Positions 53,107 through 62,625 are shown, numbered from the stretch's first letter. The stretch is DNA of 64,000 nucleotides from Gordonia humi (GCF_014197435.1 NZ_JACIFP010000001.1:1984001-2048000), one strand, 5' to 3'. The notes: generated by a model from the sequence alone, not told the origin. Made by a program: numbers and translations.

Positions 53107-54831
53107 GTGGAACTCGTCCTGATCGTCGTCTTGTGTGTTCTCGCGATCGCGGCCGCCAACCTGCTCGCGCCGCGGCTGCGGATCGCCGCACCGCTCCTAC
53201 TCGTGATCTTCGGTGTCGTCGTGAGCTACTTCCCGGGTGTGCCCCGCATCTCGGTCGACCCCGAGATCATCCTGATGGGGGTGCTGCCGCCCCTGCTCTA
53301 CGCCGCGGCCGTCGCTATGCCCTCGATGGAGTTCAAACGCGACTTCCAGGCGATCAGCGGTCTGTCGGTGGTCCTGGTGGTAGTCAGTTCGCTCGGGTTG
53401 GGCGTCGTGTTCATGCTGATCCTGCCGGAGGCCGACTATGCGACGGGAGTCGCGCTGGGCGCGATCCTCAGTCCCACCGACGCGGTCGCGACGACGACGG
53501 TCAAACGAGTCGGCGCACCGAACCGACTGATCACCGTCCTCAGCGGCGAGAGTCTGTTCAACGACGCGAGTGCACTGGTCATGCTGCGCGCGGCGATCGC
53601 CGCCATGGCCGCGAGCGTGTCCCTGTGGGGCGTCGCCGTCCAGTTCGTGTGGACGGTGGTCGCCGCCGTCGTCGTCGGTGCCGTGGTCGGCTGGGTGTTC
53701 ATCCGCATCCGCGCCAAGATCGAGAACGCGGTGGTCGCCACCGCGATCTCGTTCGTCACGCCGTACGTGGCGTACGTGCCCACGGAACTGATCGAGGGCT
53801 CGGGCCTGGTCGCCGCGGTCGCTGCCGGGCTGGTGTCCGGTCGAGGCGCGGTCCGACATCTGAACGCCGCGCACCGTCGGTCGGATGTGCAGAACTGGCG
53901 GCTCGTGGAACTGCTCTTGGAGGGCAGCGTCTTCCTGCTCATGGGTCTGGAACTCAAAGACCTGGTCTTCGACGTGCACGAGAGCCACGAGACGATCTGG
54001 CACGCCCTGTGGCCGGCCGCCCTCGGATTCGTCCTGCTCGTGGTGCTGCGGCTGATCTTCGTCATCCCGCTCGTCCACTGGACCGAACGGCGTGCGCAGC
54101 GCGTGATCGCGCGCGAGGAACGGCTCGAGCAGTTGCAGAGCGACCTGGCCGACGCCGAACACCTCGACAAGCGTCGCGCCCGACTGGTGCAGAACCGCAT
54201 CGATCGTCGACTCGCCGACATCGCCTACTACCGGATGGAGTCGATCGGCACCCGCGAGGGATTCGTCGTGGTCTGGGCGGGGATGCGCGGTGTGGTGACC
54301 CTGGCCGCCGCTCAGACGCTGCCCGCCGACACCCCGTACCGCTCGATGCTGGTGCTGTCGGCGTTCTTCGTCGCCGTGGGCTCGCTGATGCTGCAGGGTG
54401 GCACGCTCGGCTGGTTCGTCAAGAAGATGAGACTGCCCGACCAGGAGGCTCAGGAGGCGGCCCAGCGCCGGGCGATCGGCCGCGAGATGGCTTCGGTGAC
54501 CCAGCGGGTGATGATGGAGCCGGACGCGTGCGGTGCCGATCCTCAGCTCGCCCGCAGCATCGAAACGGTACGTCGGCTCGAGTCGGCCGACGGGGAGGAC
54601 GAAGTCGGCGAGATCGACTATCTGGGCGACGAGATGGTCGACCGCCGCCTCGAGACCGCCAAACAGCTGCGCCGCGTCCGACGGCTCATCGTGGCCGAAC
54701 AGCGTAAACATCTGCTCGGCCTCCGCGAACGCGGCTCGTACAGTTCCAGCGCGCTCACCGCGGCGCTGGACCGTCTCGACGCCGAAGAGCTCAGTCTCGA
54801 CGCGCAGGCTCCGCCCGCATCGACCACCTGA
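53107..54831 (+). CDS. Na+/H+ antiporter, CPA1/NhaP family
   Basis: A 574-residue membrane antiporter with about 12 membrane segments. The ion-binding region is ILSPTDAVATTTV and ESLFNDASALV near residues 120-155, and AGMRGVVTLAAAQ near residue 400. A long cytoplasmic tail with Glu/Arg-rich helices fills the last 130 residues. GTG 53107 is chosen because the first membrane segment begins right after it; upstream codons are not conserved. A GATAAT sequence at 53094-53099 would place transcription start near the GTG, so the mRNA may be leaderless (weak evidence). Confidence 0.92.
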   Translation: MELVLIVVLCVLAIAAANLLAPRLRIAAPLLLVIFGVVVSYFPGVPRISVDPEIILMGVLPPLLYAAAVAMPSMEFKRDFQAISGLSVVLVVVSSLGLGVVFMLILPEADYATGVALGAILSPTDAVATTTVKRVGAPNRLITVLSGESLFNDASALVMLRAAIAAMAASVSLWGVAVQFVWTVVAAVVVGAVVGWVFIRIRAKIENAVVATAISFVTPYVAYVPTELIEGSGLVAAVAAGLVSGRGAVRHLNAAHRRSDVQNWRLVELLLEGSVFLLMGLELKDLVFDVHESHETIWHALWPAALGFVLLVVLRLIFVIPLVHWTERRAQRVIAREERLEQLQSDLADAEHLDKRRARLVQNRIDRRLADIAYYRMESIGTREGFVVVWAGMRGVVTLAAAQTLPADTPYRSMLVLSAFFVAVGSLMLQGGTLGWFVKKMRLPDQEAQEAAQRRAIGREMASVTQRVMMEPDACGADPQLARSIETVRRLESADGEDEVGEIDYLGDEMVDRRLETAKQLRRVRRLIVAEQRKHLLGLRERGSYSSSALTAALDRLDAEELSLDAQAPPASTT

Positions 54832-54846
54832 CGACGCGCGAGGCGG

Positions 54847-55140
54847 TCAGACGACGGCGGGGACGGCGCCGAAGACCCACGTGACGGTCAGCGCGAGCAG
54901 GAACCACGACGCGCCCTGCCACACCTGCCAGCCGACGTTCGCGCGCCAGGCGAGCGCGGTGCGGATCATCGCGGCGATCGCGCCGATGCCCACGACGACG
55001 GGGCCGGCGATGATCAGCCCGTCGCGCAGACCACCGGAGGTGTTCATGGCGGCGATGAGGACGACGATGCCGACGGCGAAGGTCACGAGAATGTGGATTG
55101 CGGCGTCGCGTGCGGGGCCGGAGCGTCTGGGGGAAGTCAT
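54847..55140 (-). CDS. Small integral membrane protein, 97 residues
   Basis: A protein with three hydrophobic segments (residues 14-34, 40-60 and 75-95), beginning MTSPRRSGPARDAAIH. I do not recognise the family; hypothetical membrane proteins of this size are common in mycolic-acid bacteria. It converges with the antiporter gene and diverges from the stress protein gene. An in-frame ATG at 55176 would add 12 residues. Confidence 0.75.
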   Translation of the reverse strand: MTSPRRSGPARDAAIHILVTFAVGIVVLIAAMNTSGGLRDGLIIAGPVVVGIGAIAAMIRTALAWRANVGWQVWQGASWFLLALTVTWVFGAVPAVV

Positions 55141-55186
55141 CTGCTGGTGTCCTGAAGTCGGATGAGCGTGCACCATCACCCTACCG

Positions 55187-55200
55187 AGGACTTTCGACCC
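55187..55200 (+). promoter_or_regulatory. Possible DosR (DevR) box upstream of the universal stress protein gene
   Basis: AGGACTTTCGACCC agrees with the core GGGACTTTAGTCCC of the hypoxia regulator DosR at 11 of 14 positions and lies 109 bp before the start. Two-domain stress proteins are typical DosR targets in mycobacteria. Confidence 0.4.
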
Positions 55201-55308
55201 GACGTCCGACGGTGCAATTCGGGAGCGATTGCGACAGAATGGATTCAGGCGCACCGAGGGAGCCGAGACCGCGGCTTCCCGGCCTCTTCGAGAAGGAGTG
55301 CATTCGAG

Positions 55309-56175
55309 ATGAGCTTGATACTTGTCGGCGTGGACGGTTCGGACACATCGAAGGACGCGGTCAAGTGGGCAGCGAAGGCCGCTGCGGCGGAGAAGCTTCC
55401 CCTGAAGATCGTGGCCGCTTACACCTCGACGACCAGTGACTATGCGCCCGGGCTGGTGATCCCGCAGGACGTGATCGACGCGATCCGTGCCGAGGCCACC
55501 GAAGCCGTCCAGAAGGCCGCCGACATCGCTCGCGAGGAGGCCGACGGCATCGAGGTCTCCGGATCGATCGTCGAGGGCGACGCCGCGCGGGTCATGCTCG
55601 AGATCGGTGAGCACGCGCACATGATCGTCCTGGGCACCCGCGGACTGGGCAGCGTCAAGGGACTGTTCCTGGGTTCGGTCAGCACCAGCGTCGCCGCGCA
55701 TGCCAAGGGACGCGTCGTGATCGTGCCCGCCGGAAGCACCGACAACGACGGCCCGATCGTGGTCGGCGTCGACGATTCGGCCACCAGCGACCCCGCCGTC
55801 GCCGAGGCGTACCGCCAGGCAGGTCTGCGGAACCGCGAGCTCACCGCGGTGCACACGTGGACCCCGCTCGACGCGGACGCCCTCCACGGCTTCGGGCTCG
55901 ACCAGGCCGAGATCGACGAGATGTCGCGGCAGGCCGTCGAAGCGGTCTCCGAGCGCATGGCCGGATACTCCGAGGACTACCCCGACGTCGAGGTGAACCG
56001 GGTCGTGATTCCCGAGGAGCCGGCCAAGGCGATCCTGGCGGCCGCCGAGGACGGCGCGTCGATGATCGTGATGGGCAGCCGCGGTCGTGGCGGCTTCACC
56101 GGTCTGCTTCTCGGCTCACGCAGCCAGAAGGTGCTCCATCACGCACATGTGCCGGTGATGATCGTCCGCAAGTGA
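55309..56175 (+). CDS. Universal stress protein, two Usp domains
   Basis: A 288-residue protein with two tandem Usp domains (about residues 1-143 and 147-288). Each has the ATP-binding glycine motif: GTRGLGSVKGLFLGSVS in the first and GSRGRGGFTGLLLGSRS in the second. Such proteins help dormancy and stress survival in mycobacteria. ATG 55309 follows AGAAGGAG. A hairpin terminator lies right after the stop, so the gene is monocistronic. Confidence 0.95.
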   Translation: MSLILVGVDGSDTSKDAVKWAAKAAAAEKLPLKIVAAYTSTTSDYAPGLVIPQDVIDAIRAEATEAVQKAADIAREEADGIEVSGSIVEGDAARVMLEIGEHAHMIVLGTRGLGSVKGLFLGSVSTSVAAHAKGRVVIVPAGSTDNDGPIVVGVDDSATSDPAVAEAYRQAGLRNRELTAVHTWTPLDADALHGFGLDQAEIDEMSRQAVEAVSERMAGYSEDYPDVEVNRVVIPEEPAKAILAAAEDGASMIVMGSRGRGGFTGLLLGSRSQKVLHHAHVPVMIVRK

Positions 56176-56189
56176 GTCGACCGAACGAG

Positions 56190-56221
56190 GACGGGCGCCG
56201 GCCGGAAGGTCGGCGCCCGTC
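56190..56221 (+). terminator. Terminator after the universal stress protein gene
   Basis: An 11-bp GC-rich stem (56190-56200 with 56211-56221) with a 10-nt loop, followed by GCTATCTTT. Confidence 0.75.
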
Positions 56222-56236
56222 GCTATCTTTGAAGGC

Positions 56237-57478
56237 ATGAAGCAGCTCCCACGCGGACTATGGGTCCTGCTGGCGGCGAACGTCGTCATCGCTCTCGGCT
56301 ACGGGCTGATCGCTCCCGCCCTACCGATCTTCGCCAGTGACTTCGGTGTGGGCGTCACGGCCGCGACCGTCGTCGTATCCGCCTTCGCGATGATGCGGTT
56401 GCTGTTCGCGCCGCCCACCGGTCGCCTGGTCTCCTTGTTGGGGGAGCGGCGGATCTATCTGACCGGTCTGCTCATCGTCGCGCTCAGCACCCTGGCCTGC
56501 TCGTTCGCCCAGGCCTACTGGCAGCTGTTGGTCTTCCGCGCGGCGGGCGGCATCGGTTCGACGATGTTCTCGGTGTCCGCGATGGCACTGCTCATCCGTC
56601 TCGCACCGCCGCAGATCCGTGGCCGGGCGTCCGGTTACTACTCGGCGGGCTTCCTGATCGGCAACCTCGCCGGACCGCTGCTGGGCGCCGCACTGGTCGA
56701 CGTCCTCGGGCTGCGCCTGCCGTTCGCCGTCTACGCCGTCGCCCTGCTGATCGCGGCAGCCGTGGTGGCGATCGCGATGCCCGCCGTCCCGCCGCCCGCC
56801 CAGACCCAGCCCGGCGCCGCGGCGCCGCTGCCCGCCGCGACGTTCGCCGAGGCGATCCGATGGCCCGAGTACCGCGCGATCCTGGCGGCCAATTTCGCGC
56901 AGGGCTGGGCGTCGATGGGCGTCCGCGTCGCCGTCGTCCCGCTGTTCGTCGAACAGGGACTCGGCCGTTCCGGAGGGTGGGCGGGCATCGTCCTGGCCTG
57001 CTACGCGGCCGGGAACATCGTCGCGATCATGGTGTCCGGTCGGCTGTCTGACCGGTTCGGGCGGCGCCCCGTGATGATCCCCGGACTGACCGTCGCCGCC
57101 GCGTCGACACTGGTGCTCGGCTGGTCGCCGAATGTCGAGACGGTCCTCGTGCTGACCGCCGTCGCGGGTGTCGGGTCGGGGCTGTTCGCACCCACTCACC
57201 AGGCGGCGTTGGGCGATCTGCTCGCCAAGCGAGCGCGCGGCGGTTCTGCGCTGGCCGCCTACGGCATGTCGTCGGACATGGGAACGGTGGCCGGACCGAT
57301 CGCGGCGGGGTTCGTCGCCGATCGGTGGGGGTACGGGCCGTCGTTCGTGCTGACCGGATGCGTCGTCGTGCTGGCGCTGATCCTGTGGCTCTTCGCGCGC
57401 GGCGACACGACGCGCGCCGTGACCGTCACGTCCAACTCGGCAACCACATCTGACGACCCCACTCCACGTTCGAGATAG
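56237..57478 (+). CDS. MFS transporter, probable drug exporter
   Basis: A 413-residue major facilitator with 12 membrane segments. The loop 2-3 motif reads GRLVSLLGERRIYL and the loop 8-9 motif GRLSDRFGRRPVM. Patterns such as GYGLIAPALPIFASDFGVG and GYYSAGFLIGNLAGPLLGA fit DHA1 drug/H+ antiporters. The start ATG 56237 lies 61 bp after the stress gene stop, behind a terminator. The last 53 bp overlap the 3' end of the convergent pmt gene. Confidence 0.9.
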   Translation: MKQLPRGLWVLLAANVVIALGYGLIAPALPIFASDFGVGVTAATVVVSAFAMMRLLFAPPTGRLVSLLGERRIYLTGLLIVALSTLACSFAQAYWQLLVFRAAGGIGSTMFSVSAMALLIRLAPPQIRGRASGYYSAGFLIGNLAGPLLGAALVDVLGLRLPFAVYAVALLIAAAVVAIAMPAVPPPAQTQPGAAAPLPAATFAEAIRWPEYRAILAANFAQGWASMGVRVAVVPLFVEQGLGRSGGWAGIVLACYAAGNIVAIMVSGRLSDRFGRRPVMIPGLTVAAASTLVLGWSPNVETVLVLTAVAGVGSGLFAPTHQAALGDLLAKRARGGSALAAYGMSSDMGTVAGPIAAGFVADRWGYGPSFVLTGCVVVLALILWLFARGDTTRAVTVTSNSATTSDDPTPRSR

Positions 57479-59003
57479 GCGCGCCGGTCAGAATCGGCCA
57501 CAGCCAGATGAAGTTCGCGATCACGAGCGCCACGTAGACGGCGACGATCAGCACCGCCAGGGTCCGCCGGTCCGGCCGTCTGCTCTTGGCGCCCCACGCC
57601 AGGACGTCGCTGCAGCAGAGCGCCAGACCCATCATGAGGAAGGGCGCGAACGCCGTCGCGTAGAAGAAGTACATCTGCCGGTCGAGTTCGGCGAACCACG
57701 GAACGATTCCGGCGGCGTACGCGACGAGGACCGCGACATAACGCCAGTCGCGGCGGGAGGCGATCCGCCACAGCGCCCAGGCGATCATCGCGAGCGACAG
57801 CCACCACATGGCGGGGGTGCCGACGAGCATCTGTGCGCGGACGCAGTCGCCGCCACCGCACTGGTCGGGCCCGTAGTCGATCGCGTACAGCATGGGACGA
57901 AGGCTCATCGGCCACGTCCACGGCTTCGACTCCCACGGGTGATGGTTGCCCGCCGAGTTCGTCAGTCCCGCGTGGAACTCCAGAATCCCCGACTCGTAGA
58001 ACCAGAGGGAGCGCAGCGCGGCGGGCACCCAGGCGAACGGTCCGCCCGTGCCGACCTCGGTTCCGACGACGTACCGGTACACCGACGACTCGGAGGCGAG
58101 CCAGGTGGCGAAGGTCGCCAGGTAGATGCCGATCGGCATCACCGCGAGCGAGAGCCCGGACGGGATCAGGTCGCGACGTGCGACGCCCGCCCACGGGCGT
58201 CGCACGTGGTAGGCGCGGCGGGCCGCCACGTCGAATCCCAGCGACAACAGGGTGAAGAAGATGACGAAGTACAGGCCCGACCACTTGGTGCCGCAGGCCA
58301 GACCGAGCATCGCGCCCGCGGCGAACCGGTACCAGCGAAAGCCCAGTCGCGGACCGAACGGCGAGTCGTCGATGCGGCCCTGCGTCCAGACGCGGTGCAG
58401 GCGGGCGCGCATCTGATCGCGGTCGGCGACGATCGCGGCGAACGCCAGCACGATGAACAACGCCTGGAAGATGTCGAGCATGCCCATCCTGGACTGCACG
58501 AACAGCACGCCGTCGCAGATGGCGAAGATGCCGGCGAGCGCGCCGACCAGTGTCGATCGCGCCATCCGGCGGACCGTCAGATAGACGGCGACGACGATGA
58601 TCACACCCGAGACCGCCGACGCGAAACGCCACCCCATCGGTCCGTAGCCGAACATCCACTCGCTGATCGCGAGCATCCACTTGCCGACCGGCGGATGCAC
58701 CACCAGCCCGTACCCGGGGTTGTCCTCGATCCAGTCGCCGCCGGTCAGCGTCTGCCAGCCCTGCGGGACGTAGTGCTTCTCGTCGAAGACCGGGGTTCCG
58801 TCGGACGTCGGATGCGTCAGATCCCAGAGGCGCGTGGCGACCGCGATCAGCGCGATGACGACCCCGACGATCGTGCCGCGCAGACGGTCGGTGGGTCCGA
58901 AGACCGGCTCGGGCACGGCGGGACCGGGACTGGTGCCGAGGTCCTCGGTGTGCGGCCTGGGCGCGTCGGGTGCGCGGTCGGCGGCGAGATCGGCGGTCGT
59001 CAC
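57426..59003 (-). CDS. pmt: Protein O-mannosyltransferase
   Basis: A 525-residue polytopic enzyme that moves mannose from polyprenyl phosphate to Ser/Thr of exported proteins. The catalytic acidic pair is in PVFDEKHYVPQGW near residue 73, and VHPPVGKWML follows. About eleven membrane segments and the C-terminal domain end in EWGRQMWLPSWT. Its place beside rsmI is the same as in M. tuberculosis (from memory, Rv1002c/Rv1003). Substrates probably include lipoproteins such as those encoded in this window. Confidence 0.95.
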   Translation of the reverse strand: MTTADLAADRAPDAPRPHTEDLGTSPGPAVPEPVFGPTDRLRGTIVGVVIALIAVATRLWDLTHPTSDGTPVFDEKHYVPQGWQTLTGGDWIEDNPGYGLVVHPPVGKWMLAISEWMFGYGPMGWRFASAVSGVIIVVAVYLTVRRMARSTLVGALAGIFAICDGVLFVQSRMGMLDIFQALFIVLAFAAIVADRDQMRARLHRVWTQGRIDDSPFGPRLGFRWYRFAAGAMLGLACGTKWSGLYFVIFFTLLSLGFDVAARRAYHVRRPWAGVARRDLIPSGLSLAVMPIGIYLATFATWLASESSVYRYVVGTEVGTGGPFAWVPAALRSLWFYESGILEFHAGLTNSAGNHHPWESKPWTWPMSLRPMLYAIDYGPDQCGGGDCVRAQMLVGTPAMWWLSLAMIAWALWRIASRRDWRYVAVLVAYAAGIVPWFAELDRQMYFFYATAFAPFLMMGLALCCSDVLAWGAKSRRPDRRTLAVLIVAVYVALVIANFIWLWPILTGAPISNVEWGRQMWLPSWT

Positions 59004-59149
59004 TCGATACAGCCTAGTGGCTCGCGTCGCGGCCCGGCTCGGCCCGCGGCCCTGGCACGTATTGTTAGAACGCTTGCGGGTCGATCTGAGCTGTGACTAC
59101 GGTCGAACCGCAGGGCCGATCGATCGAATTCGACAGAGGGAGCGCGGGA

Positions 59150-59761
59150 ATGGCACGGTTGACCCTGGAACAGCGTCGGGAGGCGGCGATCGAGGCCACC
59201 CTGCGCGTGATCGCCGCCGACGGCGTGGAGGCCGCGACCACGCGCCGCATCGCCACGGAGGCGAAGATGGGCCAGTCGAGCATCTTCTACGCGTTCTCCT
59301 CCAGGGACGAGCTGCTCGCCGCCGTCGTCGAACACGGTGTGGCACAGGAACTCGAGTCGATGAACGAGTGGCTCGAGACGCTGGTGGACTTCCCGACGAG
59401 CGGCGCACCCACCGAGGACCTGATCCGTGGTGCACTGGGCGCCTTCGCCGAGAACGCGATCTCCGACACCGCACGTCAGCAGGTGCTGATCGGACTGGCG
59501 CTGTACGCGCGTCGCACGCCGGGTCTGGAGCATCTGGCCGAGCGCCTCTACGAGGGCTACTACGAGGTGGCCGCCGGACTCCTCGACCAGGCCTCGCGCA
59601 TCTCCGGTTGCGTGTGGACCAGGCCGACCGAGGAACTCGCGCCGATGGTCATCGCGCAGACCGACGGCATCACCCTCTGCTGGTTGGGCACGGCCTCGCG
59701 TGATCACGTCGACGCCGTCATCGACAGTGCGGTGACCTTGATCCTCACGTACCTGGAGTAG
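59150..59761 (+). CDS. TetR-family transcriptional regulator
   Basis: A 203-residue regulator with the HTH at residues 5-50 (RREAAIEATLRVIAADGVEAATTRRIATEAKMGQSSIFYAFSSRDELL) and a helical ligand domain. ATG 59150 is chosen because AGAGGGA lies about 9 nt upstream; ATG 59093 would add 19 residues without homology. It diverges from pmt and lies 17 bp before rsmI, so it may share a transcript with rsmI. No clear operator was seen. Confidence 0.88.
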   Translation: MARLTLEQRREAAIEATLRVIAADGVEAATTRRIATEAKMGQSSIFYAFSSRDELLAAVVEHGVAQELESMNEWLETLVDFPTSGAPTEDLIRGALGAFAENAISDTARQQVLIGLALYARRTPGLEHLAERLYEGYYEVAAGLLDQASRISGCVWTRPTEELAPMVIAQTDGITLCWLGTASRDHVDAVIDSAVTLILTYLE

Positions 59762-59778
59762 GCCCTACCCTGGAGCGG

Positions 59779-60627
59779 GTGAACAGTTCAGACGGGTCCG
59801 GCGTGCTGATCCTGGCGGGCACCCCGATGGGGCGGTTCGACGACGCGTCGCCCCGCCTGCGGGAGGCGTTGACGACGGCCGACATCGTAGCCGCCGAAGA
59901 CACTCGCCGCACCAAGGCGTTGGCGGCCTCGCTCGGTGTCGAGATCGGCGGACGGATCGTCAGTTACTACGACCAGGTGGAGGCCGTACGCGCGCCGAAG
60001 CTGGTGGAGGCGATCGTCGGCGGAGCCACGGTCCTGCTGGTGACCGATGCGGGTATGCCGTCGGTGAGCGACCCCGGCTATCGGGTGGTCGTCGCATGCG
60101 CCGATGCCGGACTCCGCATCACCTGCCTGCCCGGTCCGTCCGCGGTGACGACGGCGCTGGCCCTGTCGGCGATGCCGTCCGAGCGGTTCGCGTTCGACGG
60201 TTTCGCCCCGCGAAAGTCCGGCGCCCGCCACGACTGGCTGACGAGCCTGCGCTCCGAGCAGCGGACCGTGGTCTTCTTCGAGTCGCCACACCGCCTCGCG
60301 CAGACCCTCGCCGACGCCGCAGAGGTCCTCGGGGCCGACCGGCGCGCCGCCGTGTGCCGCGAGCTGACCAAGACTTACGAGGAGGTCCGCCGCGGCGGGC
60401 TCGGCGAACTCGCGCGGTGGGCTGCCGACGGGGTCAAGGGCGAGATCACCGTGGTGATCGCCGGCGCCGCGGAGATCGACGAGACCGTCCCTCTCGAGGC
60501 GCTGGTCACGCGCGCCGAAGAACTGGCCGACTCAGGTGTCCGGCTCAAGGACGCGTGCGCGCAGGTCTGCGCCGGGACGCCGTTCTCCAAGCGAGACGTG
60601 TACGAGGCGGTGCTGGCGGGGCGGTAG
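59779..60627 (+). CDS. rsmI: 16S rRNA (cytidine1402-2'-O)-methyltransferase
   Basis: A 282-residue RsmI, which methylates C1402 of 16S rRNA. Family motifs are LAGTPMGRFDDASPRLREAL, AAEDTRRTKAL, VTDAGMPSVSDPGYRVV, LPGPSAVTTALALSAMP and FFESPHRLAQTL. The start is GTG 59779. It ends 9 bp before the convergent MFS gene. The neighbourhood pmt-rsmI-...-pabB resembles mycobacteria. Confidence 0.97.
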   Translation: MNSSDGSGVLILAGTPMGRFDDASPRLREALTTADIVAAEDTRRTKALAASLGVEIGGRIVSYYDQVEAVRAPKLVEAIVGGATVLLVTDAGMPSVSDPGYRVVVACADAGLRITCLPGPSAVTTALALSAMPSERFAFDGFAPRKSGARHDWLTSLRSEQRTVVFFESPHRLAQTLADAAEVLGADRRAAVCRELTKTYEEVRRGGLGELARWAADGVKGEITVVIAGAAEIDETVPLEALVTRAEELADSGVRLKDACAQVCAGTPFSKRDVYEAVLAGR

Positions 60628-60635
60628 GCGACGGC

Positions 60636-61856
60636 CTACGCCGCCACCCGGTCCCGGCCCGCCAGGTATCCGGCGGCGATGATCACGCACGTGCCGACGA
60701 GCAGGATCACCAGCACCGGCGTCCAGGAGTCCGTGGCGTCGTGCAGCGCACCGGCGAGGACGGGGCCGACGGCGGCCAGGACGTAGCCGAAGCACTGGGC
60801 CATGCCCGACAACGATGCGGCCTGCCGGTGGTTCGCGGTGCGCAGCCCGAACAGCGACAGCGACAGCACGATGGCGGAGCCGCCGCCGACGCCGAACACG
60901 CACGCCCACACGATTGACGCCGACGGTGCGACGAGGACACCGACCACGCCGATCAGCAGAACGGTGCCGATGGCCGCACCGAGGTAGCGCTGGTCGGCGA
61001 GCCGGGCGATCAACGCCGAGCAGCCGAGTGCTCCGACGATGCCGCACGCGTTGAGCATGAACTGGTGTGCACCCGCGGCGCCGTCGCTGACTCCGGCATC
61101 GGTCTCGATGGTCGGCAGCCAGGTGATGACGACGTAGAACACCGTGGACTGCAGACCCATGAACAGGGTGACCTGCCAGCCGAGCAGTGTCCGCCACGGC
61201 GAGCGCGCGGCCACTGGGGCGGGCGTGGGCTGCACAGACACGTCGACGGGTTCGGCCACCGCCGTGGTACGCCGCAACTGCGGCGCCATCACACCCAGGG
61301 CGACCAGTGCCAGGCCCGCCCACATGCCGAGCGGCAGCCGCCAGCCCAGCGCGGTCGCGCCCGCGACGGGTACGGCGACGCCGGCGGCGATCGCGGCGAA
61401 CGTCGACTGCACGGCCGAGTACGCGCCGGTGATCTGGCCGATCCTCGTCGGGAAGTCGCGCTTGACCAGTGCGGGGAGCACGACGTTCAAGACGGCGATC
61501 GCGACGCCGATCAACGCCGTGCCGATCCACAGCATGGCCTGCGGCGGAACCGAACGGAGCACCAGACCCAGCGCGAGCACGCCGAGCGAGGCTCCGATCG
61601 CTCGTTCGAGACCCATCCGGTCGGCCAGCCGTGGCACGAACGGCGAGACCGCCGCGAACGCCAGCAGCGGCAGACTCACCAGGATCGACGCCGCCGACGA
61701 CGGGAGGCCGAGATCGTCCTCGATGTCGGTCAGGACGGGGCCGACGGTGGTGATGGCGGCACGGAGATTGCCCGCGACCAGCAGGACGCCCGCCACGACG
61801 AGCGCGGTCGGCAACGGATGCGAGCGCGCGGCGGCGCGGACGTCGACGGTGCTCAC
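60636..61856 (-). CDS. MFS transporter, CynX/NimT family
   Basis: A 406-residue, 12-segment transporter with the CynX/YycB signature NLRAAITTVGPVLTDIEDDLGL. Members move cyanate, nitroimidazoles or other small compounds; the substrate is unknown. ATG 61856 overlaps the stop of the FadR-type gene as ATGA, so the regulator and transporter are coupled and the regulator probably controls the pair. Confidence 0.9.
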   Translation of the reverse strand: MSTVDVRAAARSHPLPTALVVAGVLLVAGNLRAAITTVGPVLTDIEDDLGLPSSAASILVSLPLLAFAAVSPFVPRLADRMGLERAIGASLGVLALGLVLRSVPPQAMLWIGTALIGVAIAVLNVVLPALVKRDFPTRIGQITGAYSAVQSTFAAIAAGVAVPVAGATALGWRLPLGMWAGLALVALGVMAPQLRRTTAVAEPVDVSVQPTPAPVAARSPWRTLLGWQVTLFMGLQSTVFYVVITWLPTIETDAGVSDGAAGAHQFMLNACGIVGALGCSALIARLADQRYLGAAIGTVLLIGVVGVLVAPSASIVWACVFGVGGGSAIVLSLSLFGLRTANHRQAASLSGMAQCFGYVLAAVGPVLAGALHDATDSWTPVLVILLVGTCVIIAAGYLAGRDRVAA

Positions 61857-62542
61857 CGGTTATCCTCCGCCCAGGCGTGCACCATCACGACGGTGCGGTC
61901 GACGGCCGCGGCCGCGGCCTCGGGGTCTCGTGCGGCGACGGCGTCGAAGATCGCCTGGTGCGCGCGGTCGATCTCCACGACCTCGGGGGCCGACGTGATG
62001 GGGAAGTCGCGGGAGTTGAGATGTTCCAGCGCCTGCTCGTTGCCGCCCACCCCGCGATACAGCTCGGCGAGCAGCGCATTACCCGACGCGTCGAGGAGGA
62101 TGCGGTGAAAGGCGATGTCCGCGGCCGCATAGGCGGCGCCGTCGACGGCCTCCGCGCGAGCGGCGAGCGCCTCCCGCAGACCGCGAAGGTGATCGGCGGA
62201 GGCGTTGCGGGCCGCGAGCCGGGCGCCTTCGCGTTCCAGGATCGACCGGACCTGTTCGACGTCCGCCGTCCGGTCCCGGTCGACGCGTCGTGCGAGGGCG
62301 GGCGCGACGTCGCTCGTCGCCGTGACGAACGTGCCGTAGCCGGGGCGGGCACCCAGCATCCCGGCGAGGACCAGCGACCGCAGCGCCTCCCGGACGCTGC
62401 CGCGGCTGACACCCATCTCCGCGGCGAGGGCGAGTTCGCCCGGCAGCAGTGAGCCGACCGGGAACTCGCCCGCGGCGATGCGGTCGCGGAGCTGATCGGC
62501 GACCTGCTCGGGCAGAGTCCGGTTCTGTGCGATACGAGGCAT
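61853..62542 (-). CDS. GntR-family regulator, FadR subfamily
   Basis: A 229-residue regulator: winged HTH at residues 8-75 (LPEQVADQLRDRIAAGEFPVGSLLPGELALAAEMGVSRGSVREALRSL) and an FCD ligand domain with the metal-binding pattern DIAFHRILLDASGN and DRAHQAIFDAV. It heads an operon with the CynX-type transporter. An inverted repeat 19 bp upstream of the start is the likely operator. ATG 62542 is set by the HTH. Confidence 0.92.
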   Translation of the reverse strand: MPRIAQNRTLPEQVADQLRDRIAAGEFPVGSLLPGELALAAEMGVSRGSVREALRSLVLAGMLGARPGYGTFVTATSDVAPALARRVDRDRTADVEQVRSILEREGARLAARNASADHLRGLREALAARAEAVDGAAYAAADIAFHRILLDASGNALLAELYRGVGGNEQALEHLNSRDFPITSAPEVVEIDRAHQAIFDAVAARDPEAAAAAVDRTVVMVHAWAEDNR

Positions 62543-62560
62543 GATATCGACGCTATCTCT

Positions 62561-62579
62561 TTGACCAAATGTAGGACAA
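62561..62579. promoter_or_regulatory. FadR/GntR-type operator TTGACC-N7-GGACAA
   Basis: The arms TTGACC and GGACAA are near-complementary (5 of 6) around a 7-nt AT-rich centre. The site lies between the divergent FadR-type and TehA-like genes and could control both. Confidence 0.5.
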
Positions 62580-62625
62580 TCTGTGCGAGCAGTGTGATCG
62601 ATCACCGTCCGACTGGTTCGGTGAC

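Noticed and set aside
57259..58680. Long minus-strand Arg-rich frame overlapping pmt
   Set aside because: Same strand as pmt but another frame; pmt has the catalytic motif and membrane segments.
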